A stretch of 20,878 nt of DNA from Acanthaster planci. Its lineage: Eukaryota; Echinodermata; Asteroidea; Valvatida; Acanthasteridae. Positions 8,887-17,915 of the stretch are shown here, in pieces. The stretch spans positions 1-20,878 of the forward strand of contig NW_019091801.1 in NCBI RefSeq assembly GCF_001949145.1, read 5' to 3'. The notes below the pieces were generated by a model. The model worked only from the letters and a program-made list of their open reading frames with translations, searched no databases and was not told where the DNA came from. The first letter of the stretch is position 1. The number at the start of each line of letters is the position of its first letter. Both the position numbers and the translations under genes were made by a program.

Positions 8887-11440
8887 CTGTGAAAAAACTT
8901 AATTGAGAGCCTTTTCTTTGTCTTTAAATTTGAGTTATACACCCACTCATATATGAATGAATCGCGTTGTTCTTTTGGAGCATAATATCTCTTCGGATTA
9001 ACAGATTGCTTAGCTCACTCGAGGTTAGTTGCTTTGAATCCTCTAATACTCGATTGACAATGCCCGTAAGCCAACGTGTCAACCCCGTCTGATGATAGCG
9101 AGAGGCTTAACTTATTTTGCGTGATGGTGTACATTTGATGTTTTTCTGATTTAAATAATTGCTGTTTATTGAAAGCTGCTTTCGTTCAAATAGGCAACTT
9201 TTATATGCCTTGTATGATAAATGTTTCTCGGTGGTCACTTTTGTCACAACTTTCGCCTTCTTTAAATTTTGATCGGGAGGACATTTTCCCAATGACTTTT
9301 TTATTTCTTGAATCATAAAGTTGATGATCGGGCAGATAATTGCTAAAGTCAAATAGTTTACGCTTTTTACTCAGGTAGCCGTTTAAATCGTCAGTTTGGA
9401 TTTCTATCCGTAATCCGTATAAAGTAAATTTACTTTGTCACCAAAATTTGATTTTAGTTCGTTGAAATAGAAATCGTATATTAAAGTTTTGGATAAAAAC
9501 CGTCCGTCTATTTGTAGTTTGGTTTAAAAGTTAATTTTTTGTACTTATCTGCGTCTTGTAAGTCCATTCTCCATCATCTTGCCAAAAACTGAATTATTCA
9601 TCAATTTAAAAAAGTCTTTCTCAAAATCAGATTTGGCCAATTTGCGCAATTCGGTATTTTTATCAGTATAGCTCTTCATCCAAGGCCACTGTTTAAACGA
9701 CATGGGCGATGCAGCTTTTTTAATTCTAGTCCTAGTTCTAAATATTTCTGTATAGCTCGGTAATGAACTTCATATTTATGTTAGGTGCCTAAAGTAGCCA
9801 CGAGTTTGTCTAATTTTGATATAAGCTCGCCGTTGTCAGTTAATTTTTGCAGGTAGCTTGAAAACCATTCATTGGGCACTACTACATTTTCGGGCGCAAG
9901 TGGAAAATCATTGTGTAATTGCGGATAGTCTAAAGTCACTTCAAACATTTACTCTTACGTGTCAAATGACATTCGAAGAATAAACTCAGGAGTAAACTTG
10001 TCTAAGTTTTTAAGCCACTGAAACTCACCCATGGGTAACGATTGACTTATGGCCCAACCATATAAATTATTTGCGTCTAAATACATGATATGAGACTCTG
10101 GCTTATTGGGGTCATAGTCTGGTAAACTCGGATTTTGTGCTTGTGCATAGCACTCGAGATGCCACCTCTTTTTGCCCTTTCAAAGAACAGGTGCTTATCT
10201 ATATTTGTCAGTAGTTCTAATTTTACACCTGTGTGCTTTAAAAACGCATCCCACGATAGGCCAGGTGACGTGTAATAGTTGGCTGGGTCAAGGCCGTAGT
10301 TCTGTTTACAGTCTTTGCGGAAGTTCTCAAATACACCCGCTTGTAGTAACACCTCTGTTTCCACACATAGGTCGTTGCTAGTCACCAAGGTTTTTACAAC
10401 CAAAACTGTGCCATACTGTTTTCTGCACGAGCGTATTCTTGCTCAGTCACGGTAGATTGTTTAAGAGAACTGTAAAAAACCCGATTGGGGAGGCAGTTGC
10501 GATTCTTCAAATTCATTAAACGAGTCTATGTATTCATAAGGGTAAATTCTCTTTTCCAACAACATGTTCGTGTTTTCTGGAAATCTTTCTCGTACTATGA
10601 CGAAGCCGCCATAAAATGAAAGGAGTCTAAGAACCTGAATTGAACAAATGAAAACGAAATGTAGTTTTCGGTATTTGTAGCAATTAATTTGATTTCTTGC
10701 CGGTTAAACTCGTGAGCGCCTTGCATAACCAGATGAGTGTCATACTTCTCCAAGTTGTGTAAAATCATTGGGGTGCACCGGGCCTTGGTACTTACCCGTC
10801 ACGTGACAGTGATCTCTGACCTTGCGAAATTTACTGAATGGCTTTTCGCACGTCATGCAAAAGTCTCTGTAACCGCTTTTCTCATCGACTGAACTAAAGG
10901 CAGCTTCTTCGGTCTTCGGTTCATTTGGAATTGGACACTGACACTAAGATTCCTTTGTCTTGCCCATAAGCTTTTCACATATCCAACAGCGGTTATAGTT
11001 TTCATAGATCTTTTGTAACTCACGTGTCCAATTCAACGGCTTTTTGTTTCTAAACACCTCGTTGATCTTGTCTGCTTCTTCAAAAAGAGACCTGACAAAA
11101 TCGTGCCATCTGACAACCGCATAAGAATAACTGCAGGGTTTATGGATTTGTGTTTTGATAGTGTTTGTATCTGTTGGCGGTAATTTTTCTAAAACAGACT
11201 CAAAATCAGCGTAAATGACTAAGGGTGCATCTTATTTGTTCGTATAGTTTTTAAATTGTAAAATTGTTTAGCCTTCGGCGGGTAATTCGACTGTACAGGG
11301 AGCCGCATCTAACCCTTGGCAATCTTCTTTGTGTCCGGTTGACTTTTCTTCTGTTTGAAAGTGTGAAAATTGGGGTAGTTATCCTGAAAGTGTCTCACGT
11401 TTATAATGTCGACTTCTTTGATGAGATTTTGTTTGACGAC
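8883..11440 (-). pseudogene. Protein-primed DNA polymerase B, degraded
   Basis: Family B polymerase of the protein-primed type, which would copy the element from its termini. From the N-terminal side: a coding-like stretch reaching the right terminal repeat; the exonuclease motif YADFES (11196-11213); a zinc-type block with CWICEK and later CMTCEKPF with RDHCHVTGKY; HNLEKYDTHL, the second exonuclease motif; the pre-A block YYTSPGLSWDAFLKH; motif A YLDANNLYGW (10054-10083); motif B FFKLMNNSVFGKMMEN (about 9566-9622); and a damaged motif C, where YTD remains (9413-9421) but the following TDS is gone. The C-terminal part has LFDFSNY and KKVIGKM. It ends at TAA 8883. About 850 codons span this region against 1,000 or more in relatives; many frameshifts and stops occur, and the N-terminus appears cut by the terminal repeat. 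Confidence 0.88.
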
Positions 11441-11450
11441 TCTGCTCTTG

Positions 11451-11514
11451 TGCGTAAAAGTGGGAAACAGAGTGGAAAAGGGGGGTGACGCAGACCTGTC
11501 TAATCCCTACTACT
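11451..11514 (-). repeat. Right terminal inverted repeat, copy 1
   Basis: Reads inward as AGTAGTAGGGATTAGACAGG, followed by CCCCCCCTTTTCC and TCCCACTTTTACGC, matching 625-698 in order. Similarity ends after about 65 bases, where polymerase-coding sequence begins. The next bases outward (11515 on) return to the host tandem repeat. Confidence 0.75.
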
Positions 11515-11985
11515 ATTGTTTTGCTTAAATTTTGACATTCTCTCCACTACGCGAGTTCAGCACCGTTTAAAAAGTCTCCGTATATACAATTCTGAAAAAT
11601 TAAAAAAAATTCCAGAATTAACAATCGTGGTTTCATCTTAAAGGTCACATGCTTCTCTATCGATTCATGCAAGTTTCTGATCCATTTGCGCCTCACTTTT
11701 GGAAATATCCGCTAAAGAAAGCGAAGGTTTCTGCGCGACTGCTTGATAGGTTTGCATAAATTGACATGTTCTCCCACCCGGCAAGTTGAGCTCGGCTCAA
11801 ATAACGCTCCGTATAGGGGCCTATATCCACATATGCTTTAGTTTCGGATATATCTTCAAAACGAAGCCCAAAACCCATGTTTTAGTGGAAACTGTTGATT
11901 TTTTGGCATAAATTTTGACATTCTTTCCGCTACCCAAGTTCAGCCCTCCTAAAAGAAGGGTCCGTATAAGCTATTCTGAAAAGTC
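11515..11985 (+). repeat. Tandem repeat (satellite-like) array, right part
   Basis: Continues the repeat found at 217-624. The TGACAT(T/G) landmark is at 11533, 11762 and 11916 (spacings 229 and 154), each followed by a TTCAGC-type stretch; the first unit also contains AACAATCGTGGTTTCATC and CGATTCATGCAAGTTTC. Compared with a full unit, about 55 bases are missing between the last base on the left (624) and the first on the right (11515), so the insertion site was altered. The array stops near 11985. Confidence 0.8.
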
Positions 11986-12429
11986 TTTGTGGGTGTGGTG
12001 ATTAATTATTGAGATTGAGTAGGGGTGAGAGGTATTTAGACGACAAAACTAGCAAGACCATAGGCGATTGCAACCGCCTTCAGTGGAACCTAATTCAAAG
12101 GTCGATGTAACTAACTTAGTTCGTGTTCTGTACACCTTGATCTGCGTCCGACAGCCTTTCGGGTTCTGTCGTTTAGTAAGACTGAAGGGAGTTGTATCAA
12201 TTTCAAAATTCAGCCTCAAAAGACGAATTAGAACACAACTTTCATCAAACATCAGCAGGTTTCACCTAAGGCTTTCTTCTAGCCGCCGATTTTACGTCCA
12301 GGCCATATCACCAATTGAGGAAATCGCCCGTTTCTCTTTTTTCGCGTCTTTCTCCTTCTGGATGGTTACTGAAAATTCCTCCCCGCACCGTGTTTGAGGC
12401 TGAGCTTCGATCGTACAAACGTTTGCTCC

Positions 12430-12545
12430 TCTTGATTTAAACAACTTGCGCTTGCTGACCTAAAGGAACAAAATCAAGATTTCTGCGCTGTGTCACCGAG
12501 AGACAAAAAGAGACAGAGATTTTGCGACCCAAGATCGGGGCCATG
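12430..12545 (+). repeat. Weak copy of element subterminal sequence
   Basis: Shares AAACAACTTGCG with copy 1 near 738 and, about 65 bases further in both, a GA-rich block (GACAAAAAGAGACAGAGATTT here, AAAGAAAAAAGCAGAGATTT there). Spacing and order agree, but identity is partial and no AGTAGT terminus lies beside it. It could be a relic element end or a shared host repeat. Confidence 0.3.
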
Positions 12546-12837
12546 AAGATTTTTATGGGACCAAGCTGTATGTACCAGCAGTCTTTTCATGTCGTCGGAC
12601 TGATGACTCTAGGGACCATGCTTTATGTGGCGTTCGACAGGCTGCCGCATCTATGACCGGTTTCAACGGCTGTGGTGCTGATGTCATCACCTTTCTGGTT
12701 GAGGTGCTGCTTTTCACCAAACTTTCCAAATTTTCATTGGCCCCGAAGGTTGTCTCTTTGAGACTTTATCTTCTTCCACTCCTTTGGACCCGATGCTGGC
12801 GGTCAGATATCCCAGGACCACTGTGTGCCGCTGCTGG

Positions 12838-12860
12838 CTGGTGACTTTATCAGTCACCAG
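12838..12860. repeat. Short hairpin in the spacer
   Basis: CTGGTGACT and AGTCACCAG form perfect 9-bp arms around TTATC. No T-run follows, and its role is unknown. Confidence 0.5.
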
Positions 12861-13477
12861 TTTTGGTCATTTTATACCTATTAATTGCAGCTTGATCGCA
12901 AAGAATCCTTGTCTGTATCTTTATTCCAATGCATGATAGGAATAGGCAGATTTCTGTTTAGGTTTTCTTTGGTTGAATTCCTTGCCTTAACGACACTTCA
13001 CTATTTCCTCAAGGAGTTCCATTAGGGTTTGAATGTTCTCCACATCCAGTTTTTTCGTTTTGGTTGGATGATCCTCGATCGTACGAGGTCATTCTTTATC
13101 CACCTAACCCTGTTCCACTCTTAACTTCGGAACACAGTCTGGAAACATTGGAATTCATGGACTCCACCAAACTTAAAGGTTAAAATCCCGACAATCGGAC
13201 TACCGTATAATCCTGAAATATCTTACGTGAAAGAATGTACACAACAGTCTCAATCAGTCTGTAAAATATTTCCACCCAGAATGCTGTAGGTTTCAAGAAA
13301 AACAAAAATTTTGTTCTCTTTTATTACGACCATCGGACGACCGATTTCACAATTAACACACATAGGCTTGCCTGAGGGTTCTATCTCTTTTATTCAGAAA
13401 GCCAGACGGGGAAATTAATTGATGAGTCCTTTGAAATAATAAATATTATTTGACCATAACGTGGACAAGTTACCGCA

Positions 13478-13540
13478 AGTAGTAGAGACCGGGGGATACT
13501 ACACCAGGCCCCTCTTTTCCTTCTTCGAACCAGTGGGGAC
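13478..13540 (+). repeat. Probable left terminal repeat, copy 2
   Basis: Begins AGTAGTAG, then a short divergent part, then ACACCAGGCCCCTCTTTTCC, which parallels the GCACCTCCCCTTTTCC block at the same distance in the left terminus of copy 1. It lies 245 bases before the first gene. The partner end is not in the window. Confidence 0.5.
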
Positions 13541-13709
13541 TTCCCCCAAAACTCGTGACCCAACTGGCACAACCTCTACGCGACCCCCCACTGGCGCAGC
13601 GCCTCAAACACACACAAAAGGGGAACTCCCCCGGGTGAAGTCCAATTTTGAAAAATAGCTCAACTCGGGGCGCGTCGGGAAATTGAGATAAAACTAGAAA
13701 CGAGACAAA

Positions 13710-13720
13710 TATATAAAAAG
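13710..13720 (+). promoter_or_regulatory. Start-adjacent A/T motif, Cys-rich gene
   Basis: TATATAAAAAG, two bases before ATG 13723. It is a variant of the block found before other starts of the element. Confidence 0.45.
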
Positions 13721-13722
13721 AT

Positions 13723-14389
13723 ATGATACGCCATAAGCCAAACGTGAATTGTTATTTCTGCCAAGACAGGAGAGATTCAATTGACTGGACTTGGTAGATT
13801 CGTACGATTGCCTGCACTGTTTAAATTTAGACCGTTTATTTCAATGCATCGATTGCAAAGAATATCACGATCGCCACAAATGTAACGACTGCACTAAATG
13901 CACAAGCCACGCAATTTATACAGCTGCCGCATTCGTTGCAAGTGGAGCAACGAATGCAGCAGCTGTATAAATTGCGTGGCTTGTTTCAATTCATACGACT
14001 GCCAAATTCAAATGCCTTGGACAGTTGCGAAGATTGTTACGCGTGCCATAATTGCATCGAATGTTTCGGTTGTACGGCTTGCACCTGCTGCGTAAATTGT
14101 GTCGAGTTGGAAGGGATGGATCACGTGGTGCTCGTGGGCGGCAAGCATAAAAAGCTTAGGCACTTGCAAGAAAATGATCCACCGCCCTATTCCTTGACTT
14201 AACTGGACTCTGATTTATATGAAATTGGGTTAATGATTGATTATGACGTTGACGTTGAAGACAAAATCAAAGTAGAAATTAAATCCCACCCGAGCCGAAT
14301 AAAAATGAGAAAAATTATGGGTAACGCTGAAAAATTAAAACCATGTCAACTCAAATACATACCGTTTCAGTTGACCACGTGCGTCTAAC
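13723..14389 (+). pseudogene. Cys-rich CxxC-repeat protein with PPPY motif
   Basis: Starts at ATG 13723 (MIRHKPNVNCYFCQD). An in-frame stop after DWTW and a frame change lead to a run of zinc-knuckle-like pairs: CLHC, CIDC, CNDC, CTKC. The long hairpin 13906-13980 follows and scrambles the frame; then CSSCINCVAC in one frame and, shifted, CEDCYACHNCIECFGC and CTACTCCVNC. After a variable part comes DPPPYSLT and TAA at 14202, but the same frame continues for another 62 codons (SDLYEIGLMIDYD and so on) to 14389, so the TAA may be a decay mutation. At least ten CxxC-type pairs suggest several bound zinc ions. PPPY is the core of a WW-domain ligand used as a late domain by many viruses. Copy 1 lacks this gene. 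Function is unknown. Confidence 0.6.
13906..13980. repeat. 34-bp near-perfect hairpin in the Cys-rich gene
   Basis: Arms 13906-13939 and 13947-13980 pair over 34 bases with one mismatch (GCCGCA against GCTGCA when aligned) around a 7-base loop. The right arm still encodes Cys-rich sequence in one frame (SSCINCVAC), and the left arm disrupts the run of CxxC pairs, which suggests the left arm is an inverted copy of the right or the reverse. Confidence 0.9.
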
Positions 14390-15144
14390 GATCCTAATAT
14401 CACCTACGGTCCTTTTGACGTCAGTAAATTAACCATTTCAAATCTCGTGATTAAAGATGGCACACACGTAAGTCAATGTTGCGCAACCATTTATTATTTC
14501 CAGGAAGGTCTAGAAAAACGTCTGCTCATTATGATGCCAGACACGACCTGTTACGTCACAAATTCCGTGTACAAATATGGCATGCAGGATAAAACGGCCG
14601 ATAATATCGTCGGTCATCAAATTTGCTATCAATTGAAAAGGCAAATGATGCGTATACTAGATAAATTTGGCGGCCTACGAATTTATTGAAAAACAGGCCA
14701 CTGCCAAGCCTATTTTGCCATCTTGCACAATAAACGCTTACAAAGCCAGTCGCGATATCGACGATTTAAATAGGATAGAATGCGTCGTTAAACCGCAGTG
14801 CATCAACAAAAATTGCATGTACGTTAAAGTTGATTTTTACACCTCGTGATTTGACCATAAAAAGCGGCCCATCGACGCGTCAAATATCGAGAAATTTATA
14901 AATAAGAAATGCGATGCTCCGTCATTCATTTCTATTCAAAAGATGTATATTACGAAATTCACAGTACGCTTTCTTGCGGCGCCAGCGTTAGATACACGGT
15001 TTCAACCGCCTCATTGAAAGTTAGAAATGACGGGCTAATGTTAAATAAGTCGGCATTGCATGTGTTGAGGGGTTTCGCACGTTTGAATCTGTATCTGAAG
15101 CCGAAGCCGAATTTGACCCTCTCGTGAAATTAAAGGTGGATTAA
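14343..15144 (+). pseudogene. Beta-rich conserved left-arm protein, frameshifted
   Basis: Starts at ATG 14343 (MSTQIHTVSVDHVR). After a frameshift the sequence reads NITYGPFDVSKLTISNLVI, VSQCCATIYYFQEG, then KRLLIMMPDTTCYVTNSVYK and DKTADNIVGHQICYQLKR; a third frame gives AAYEFIEKQATAKPILPS, a fourth SNIEKFINKKCDAPSF and ITKFTVRFLAA, and the end is VRYTVSTASLKVRND, then ESVSEAEAEFDPLVKLKVD and TAA at 15144. About 267 residues, mostly alternating hydrophobic strands. It faintly resembles beta-rich proteins of large DNA viruses in which a L-L-I-x-x-P block precedes an aromatic turn, but I cannot name the family. Copy 1 has lost it. Confidence 0.5.
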
Positions 15145-15360
15145 ATTTGATAATTAGTCAAGTACAAGCCAGTCTCGTCGAACAAAAGTAACAAAAGTAA
15201 CCACATTTTAGCGGGCAAAATTTCTAGAGGCAAACCGCTCAAAGCCTGAATTGCATGCTGTTATCAAGATGTAACTGGATCAGATACAACCACTTGTAAA
15301 AGACTTGTTTCAAGTATCGGAGAAACACTGGGACAACGCTGTAAATAAAATTCGTATAAA
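15145..15360 (+). other. Short gap with a coding fragment
   Basis: Contains LVKDLFQVSEKHWDNAVNKI (about 15285-15348), a helical coding-like fragment after an in-frame stop, not assigned to a gene. A duplicated AACAAAAGTAA block lies at 15181. It ends in CGTATAAA against ATG 15361. Confidence 0.35.
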
Positions 15361-15561
15361 ATGGAAACGCATTCTTTTTATTTGACTAAAAGCGAGCAGA
15401 CGTTTAAATTGAAAGATGTCATTAAAAACACTAAAGAAAACAAGTTGTCAGAGTAAAGACCTTATGAAAAAACTTGGCGAATAACTATAAGTAAGTGTGT
15501 CAAGTACGAAGATCCGCCTCCGTCGTACCGAGACATAAAACTCAAGGCGCCTCCATTTTAA
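15361..15561 (+). pseudogene. Fused remnants of two left-arm genes, ending in PPPSY
   Basis: From ATG 15361 the frame reads METHSFYLTKSEQTF and stops near 15456. The next in-frame codons read KDLMKKLGE, the same as the end of the gene at 2311-2963 in copy 1 (KKDLVKKLGE), so a deletion joined the start of one gene to the end of the next. A shifted frame then gives KYEDPPPSYRD and ends KAPPF at about 15561. The METHSFYLT start resembles N-termini of a conserved Polinton protein whose C-terminal end may be at 2025-2288 in copy 1. PPPSY is a second PPxY-type motif in the element. Confidence 0.45.
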
Positions 15562-15569
15562 AAAGTGTG

Positions 15570-15579
15570 TATTTTAAAG
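15570..15579 (+). promoter_or_regulatory. Start-adjacent A/T motif, myristoylated-protein gene
   Basis: TATTTTAAAG directly before ATG 15580. Identical to the block at 17891-17900 on the other strand, ahead of the coiled-coil gene. Confidence 0.5.
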
Positions 15580-16555
15580 ATGGGTAACAACTTTAGTCAA
15601 TTATCAATTGTAGTCAATAAAGATAACTGGTTTTCAGGCAAGTTTCCAAATTTAACCACGCGTATAAATTACCCAAAGTCTCTCCACGGCGAAGCCGTTC
15701 ATCGCTAGGTTACAGAGCCGATATCATTTTATCAAAATCAATTTAATTTCGCGGTGTATTGCCCAACAACAGCACGTGGGGTGGGTTTTGACTTGTTATC
15801 TGATCCCAATCCGTGCGTGTTGGCTTTTACAACTTTCACGTATATTACACCGTGAGAAAAATATTTTACGACGACTGGGTGTGCCCATTCCGAGCTACGT
15901 GTTTGACGCATTGCACAATAATTACGATCATCGGATATTTACAGATATCAGCCTTTTTATATGGAATCGATCCGAGTAAATCAGATAAACAAACGCGAGA
16001 CACTTTGTCAAATGGATTAGGAACTGCTTATTATTATGTCAACGGTTATGAACACTGGTTCATAACCGTTGAACAAACAGGAGTTTACGATCCATGCGAT
16101 TTACACGTAACAAATGGAAAGTATGCGGGCTCCACTTTTATGGGTTTTGGTTGGGCTAAACCGCCTAAAGGTACTGGCTACGCGAGTTCAGTTAACTGGA
16201 TTTCACAGTCAAACGCAGTCACTTCAGATTGGTGGAATTTCATTCCTAAAAAGAGTAATCCTACACTCGTGTGAATTACAAAAGTAAACGAATTGATTCA
16301 AGCTTATGTCCAGCATTATTGGGAGCCCAGGCACAAATAATGACGAGCGTTTAAGCCTCTGGCACCAGATTAGACGCGCAAAGACAGTTTATCACAATTG
16401 TGGAATCTCTAATAAATTCAGAGCCCGACTTCCAGAAATCAATGAACCAATTTCAAGATTCGTTGCAAATACGGGAAAACGCCGTTAAATTTCGTAGTTG
16501 CGCCCGGTTTATATTTTGTGCCCTTGGACATGGACTTACGTATCGGTACGTTTGA
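15580..16555 (+). pseudogene. Putative N-myristoylated virion protein, frameshifted
   Basis: Starts MGNNFSQLSIVVNKDNW: Gly2 with Ser6 fits the consensus for N-myristoylation, and the start is fixed by TATTTTAAAG just upstream. The next parts are FPNLTTRINYPKSLHGEAV, PISFYQNQFNFAVYCPT and DLLSDPNPCVLAFTTFTY. After frame changes come GVPIPSYVFDALHNNYD, IDPSKSDKQTRDTL, YYYVNGYEHWFITVEQTG and GFGWAKPPKGTGYASS, with a stop at 16274. A separate coding stretch (FQKSMNQFQDSLQIRENAVK) in another frame ends at 16555 and may be the true C-terminus, giving about 325 residues. A conserved gene of invertebrate Polintons in this position; a virion or membrane role is inferred, not shown. Copy 1 keeps only its first 40 codons. 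Confidence 0.55.
16040..16071. repeat. 14-bp perfect hairpin in coding sequence
   Basis: CAACGGTTATGAAC and GTTCATAACCGTTG are perfect complements around the loop ACTG. The hairpin is read through as NGYEHWFITVE without disturbing the frame. Confidence 0.85.
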
Positions 16556-16589
16556 AGGTCTTAGTCCAACAAAACATTTTAAAATTATT

Positions 16590-17884
16590 TATTAACCCAC
16601 GTTTTTGTACAAAAGTCAAAATTATATAACCTACCGCTAAAAACAAAGCTCACATGTGATCTGCGATCCATCCCACCACTTTACTATCCATGTTTAATAT
16701 CCAACTTAAAACGCTGCCTATTATTTTCTGGCAATGCCGCGAGCGCTTTAAGGCCCAGTTTCTTCAATACGTTTGCGAAACTCCATAATTGACGTTTAAT
16801 ATCCAATCGACGATTCCACATTTTGAAAGAGGAGTTGGTAGTAACGGCCAATCCAAAAGCCGTTAAAATGCTTACGATCGTTAACGCCTTGCTCTCAAAA
16901 TAGGATTCTAATTCTTTCGCCCAATGTAAAATCGGCATCCATTACCGCCGAGATTGTTTCTTTAATTCGATTGGTTTTTGCGTGCGAAGTTTGTCGGTGT
17001 TTCTCTATTGATATTTTCTATTGGACCTTTTCTCTCGTTCAATCGTTCAATTGTTCCGAAAGTTCTGCCGTTCAGGATCTGTCGTTGCTTCTTCCAATTC
17101 ATTTTTAACCTGTTGAATTTTATCGTCCAGCTGATCCAACTTACCCTGATTTTAAATGAGTTCCCCTTTAACTGTTTGTAATGATTGATACAAAGCGGAA
17201 AGCTCTCTGCAGTTTAATCCTTCGGTTTGCACTTGCTTACTTTCTCCTTGGAAATCCGTTTGTGCCTGTTTATCATTTGTAAGCTCTTCTACAATTTCAC
17301 TCACTCGATCCGCAGCTCTGGGTAATATTGTCCAATTTGATCGATTCCGGTTTAATTGTTTTCAAACCCTCGACTCGCGCGTTCTATTTTTTTTGCCGTA
17401 ATCTCCAATTCCCAGGATGTCCCTAATGAAAGCCGTTTTTTAATATCCTGCAGCTTCTGCGTGTTCCGCAATTGTGGCTAAATTTACCAATTGACCTGGT
17501 CTCTTTTTACTCGTCTTCCCGAGTAACTTCCCGAGTTGCCCACCTTTCTGCACCTTTGAAAAACAACCCTTTATTTGGACGATATTCAAATAAATCGTAA
17601 TTAGGTCTATTAGGTACATTGGTTCTACCCATTTTATGGTTATTTTCGTAAAAGTTGTTTACCATCAGATTAGTTATAAATTTATGCGTACTCAGGGCTA
17701 AGTCAGGCCTGGGATCAAGCGTCAATTTCAGTTTAAGATTGCCACGAGTGAATGAAGCTGTATCGAGTTGGCTGCTAATTTCAACCGTGCCTAAAGAAAA
17801 GTCTTCATCATTTTCATACCATAAATTTGATTCCCCTCTATTTTCCAGGGGAATTTCTTTAGGATAAAATCCACCCTCTGCCAT
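16590..17884 (-). pseudogene. Long coiled-coil and hydrophobic protein, copy 2
   Basis: Counterpart of 3187-4538. ATG 17884 (MAEGGFYPKEIP) follows TATTTTAAAG. The N-terminal 125 codons are intact and give the best view of this end: acidic stretch, then KLKLTLDPRPDLAL, FITNLMVNNFYENN and NKGLFFKGAERW. After 17507 several frameshifts follow: GIGDYGKKN, the coiled-coil DQLDDKIQQVKNELEEATT, then LTIVSILTAFGLAVTT, KALAALP, IGSVLSWILNM and KVVGWIADHM. A TGA at 16650 stands where copy 1 has a Trp codon, and a hydrophobic stretch (ALFLAVGYIILTFVQK) continues beyond it. It converges on the + strand gene ending at 16555. Confidence 0.7.
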
Positions 17885-17890
17885 TTTTTA

Positions 17891-17900
17891 CTTTAAAATA
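17891..17900 (-). promoter_or_regulatory. Start-adjacent A/T motif, coiled-coil gene copy 2
   Basis: TATTTTAAAG on the coding strand, seven bases before ATG 17884. Confidence 0.5.
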
Positions 17901-17915
17901 AACGGGCTTATATTT

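Larger units (their letters stand above)
625..11514 (+). mobile_element. Polinton/Maverick-type element, copy 1 (decayed)
   Basis: A 10,890-bp element bounded by inverted termini (625-698 and 11451-11514) inside a host tandem repeat. It holds, on the + strand, a left arm of accessory gene fragments; on the - strand a long coiled-coil/hydrophobic protein, small membrane proteins, a zinc-repeat protein, a packaging ATPase and a capsid-like protein; then a + strand small gene and integrase facing a - strand DNA polymerase B. This combination is diagnostic of Polintons, which replicate with a protein-primed polymerase and insert through a retroviral-type integrase. The usual length is 15-20 kb, so several kb are missing, including most of the left-arm genes still present in copy 2. 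No adenovirus-type protease was recognised. Nearly all genes carry frameshifts or stops, so the copy is not autonomous. Immediate flanks are TCCATT and ATTGTT, so no clear 6-bp target duplication remains. Confidence 0.85.
11986..13477. other. Spacer between the two elements, no gene recognised
   Basis: About 1.5 kb of host or unclassified DNA. Open frames at 12049-12397 on both strands and 12653-12844 have no recognisable motif and no partner in the other copy, so they are not called genes. Short features: a weak match at 12430-12545 to the subterminal region of copy 1, a 9-bp hairpin at 12838-12860, a near-palindrome CCTCGATCGTACGAGG near 13076, and related short blocks ACAATCGGACTACCG and CCATCGGACGACCG near 13190 and 13331. 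Confidence 0.45.

Noticed and set aside
217-11985. CRISPR array
   Set aside because: Repeat units are long, diverged and contiguous, with no spacer pattern, and the context is eukaryotic.
12049-12844. Possible host genes or a retrotransposon in the spacer
   Set aside because: Frames are short, present on both strands and without motifs; no reverse transcriptase or transposase residues were seen.
13723-14200. Metallothionein-like host gene
   Set aside because: The protein is embedded in the element, contains CxxC pairs with charged spacers and ends with PPPY, unlike metallothioneins.
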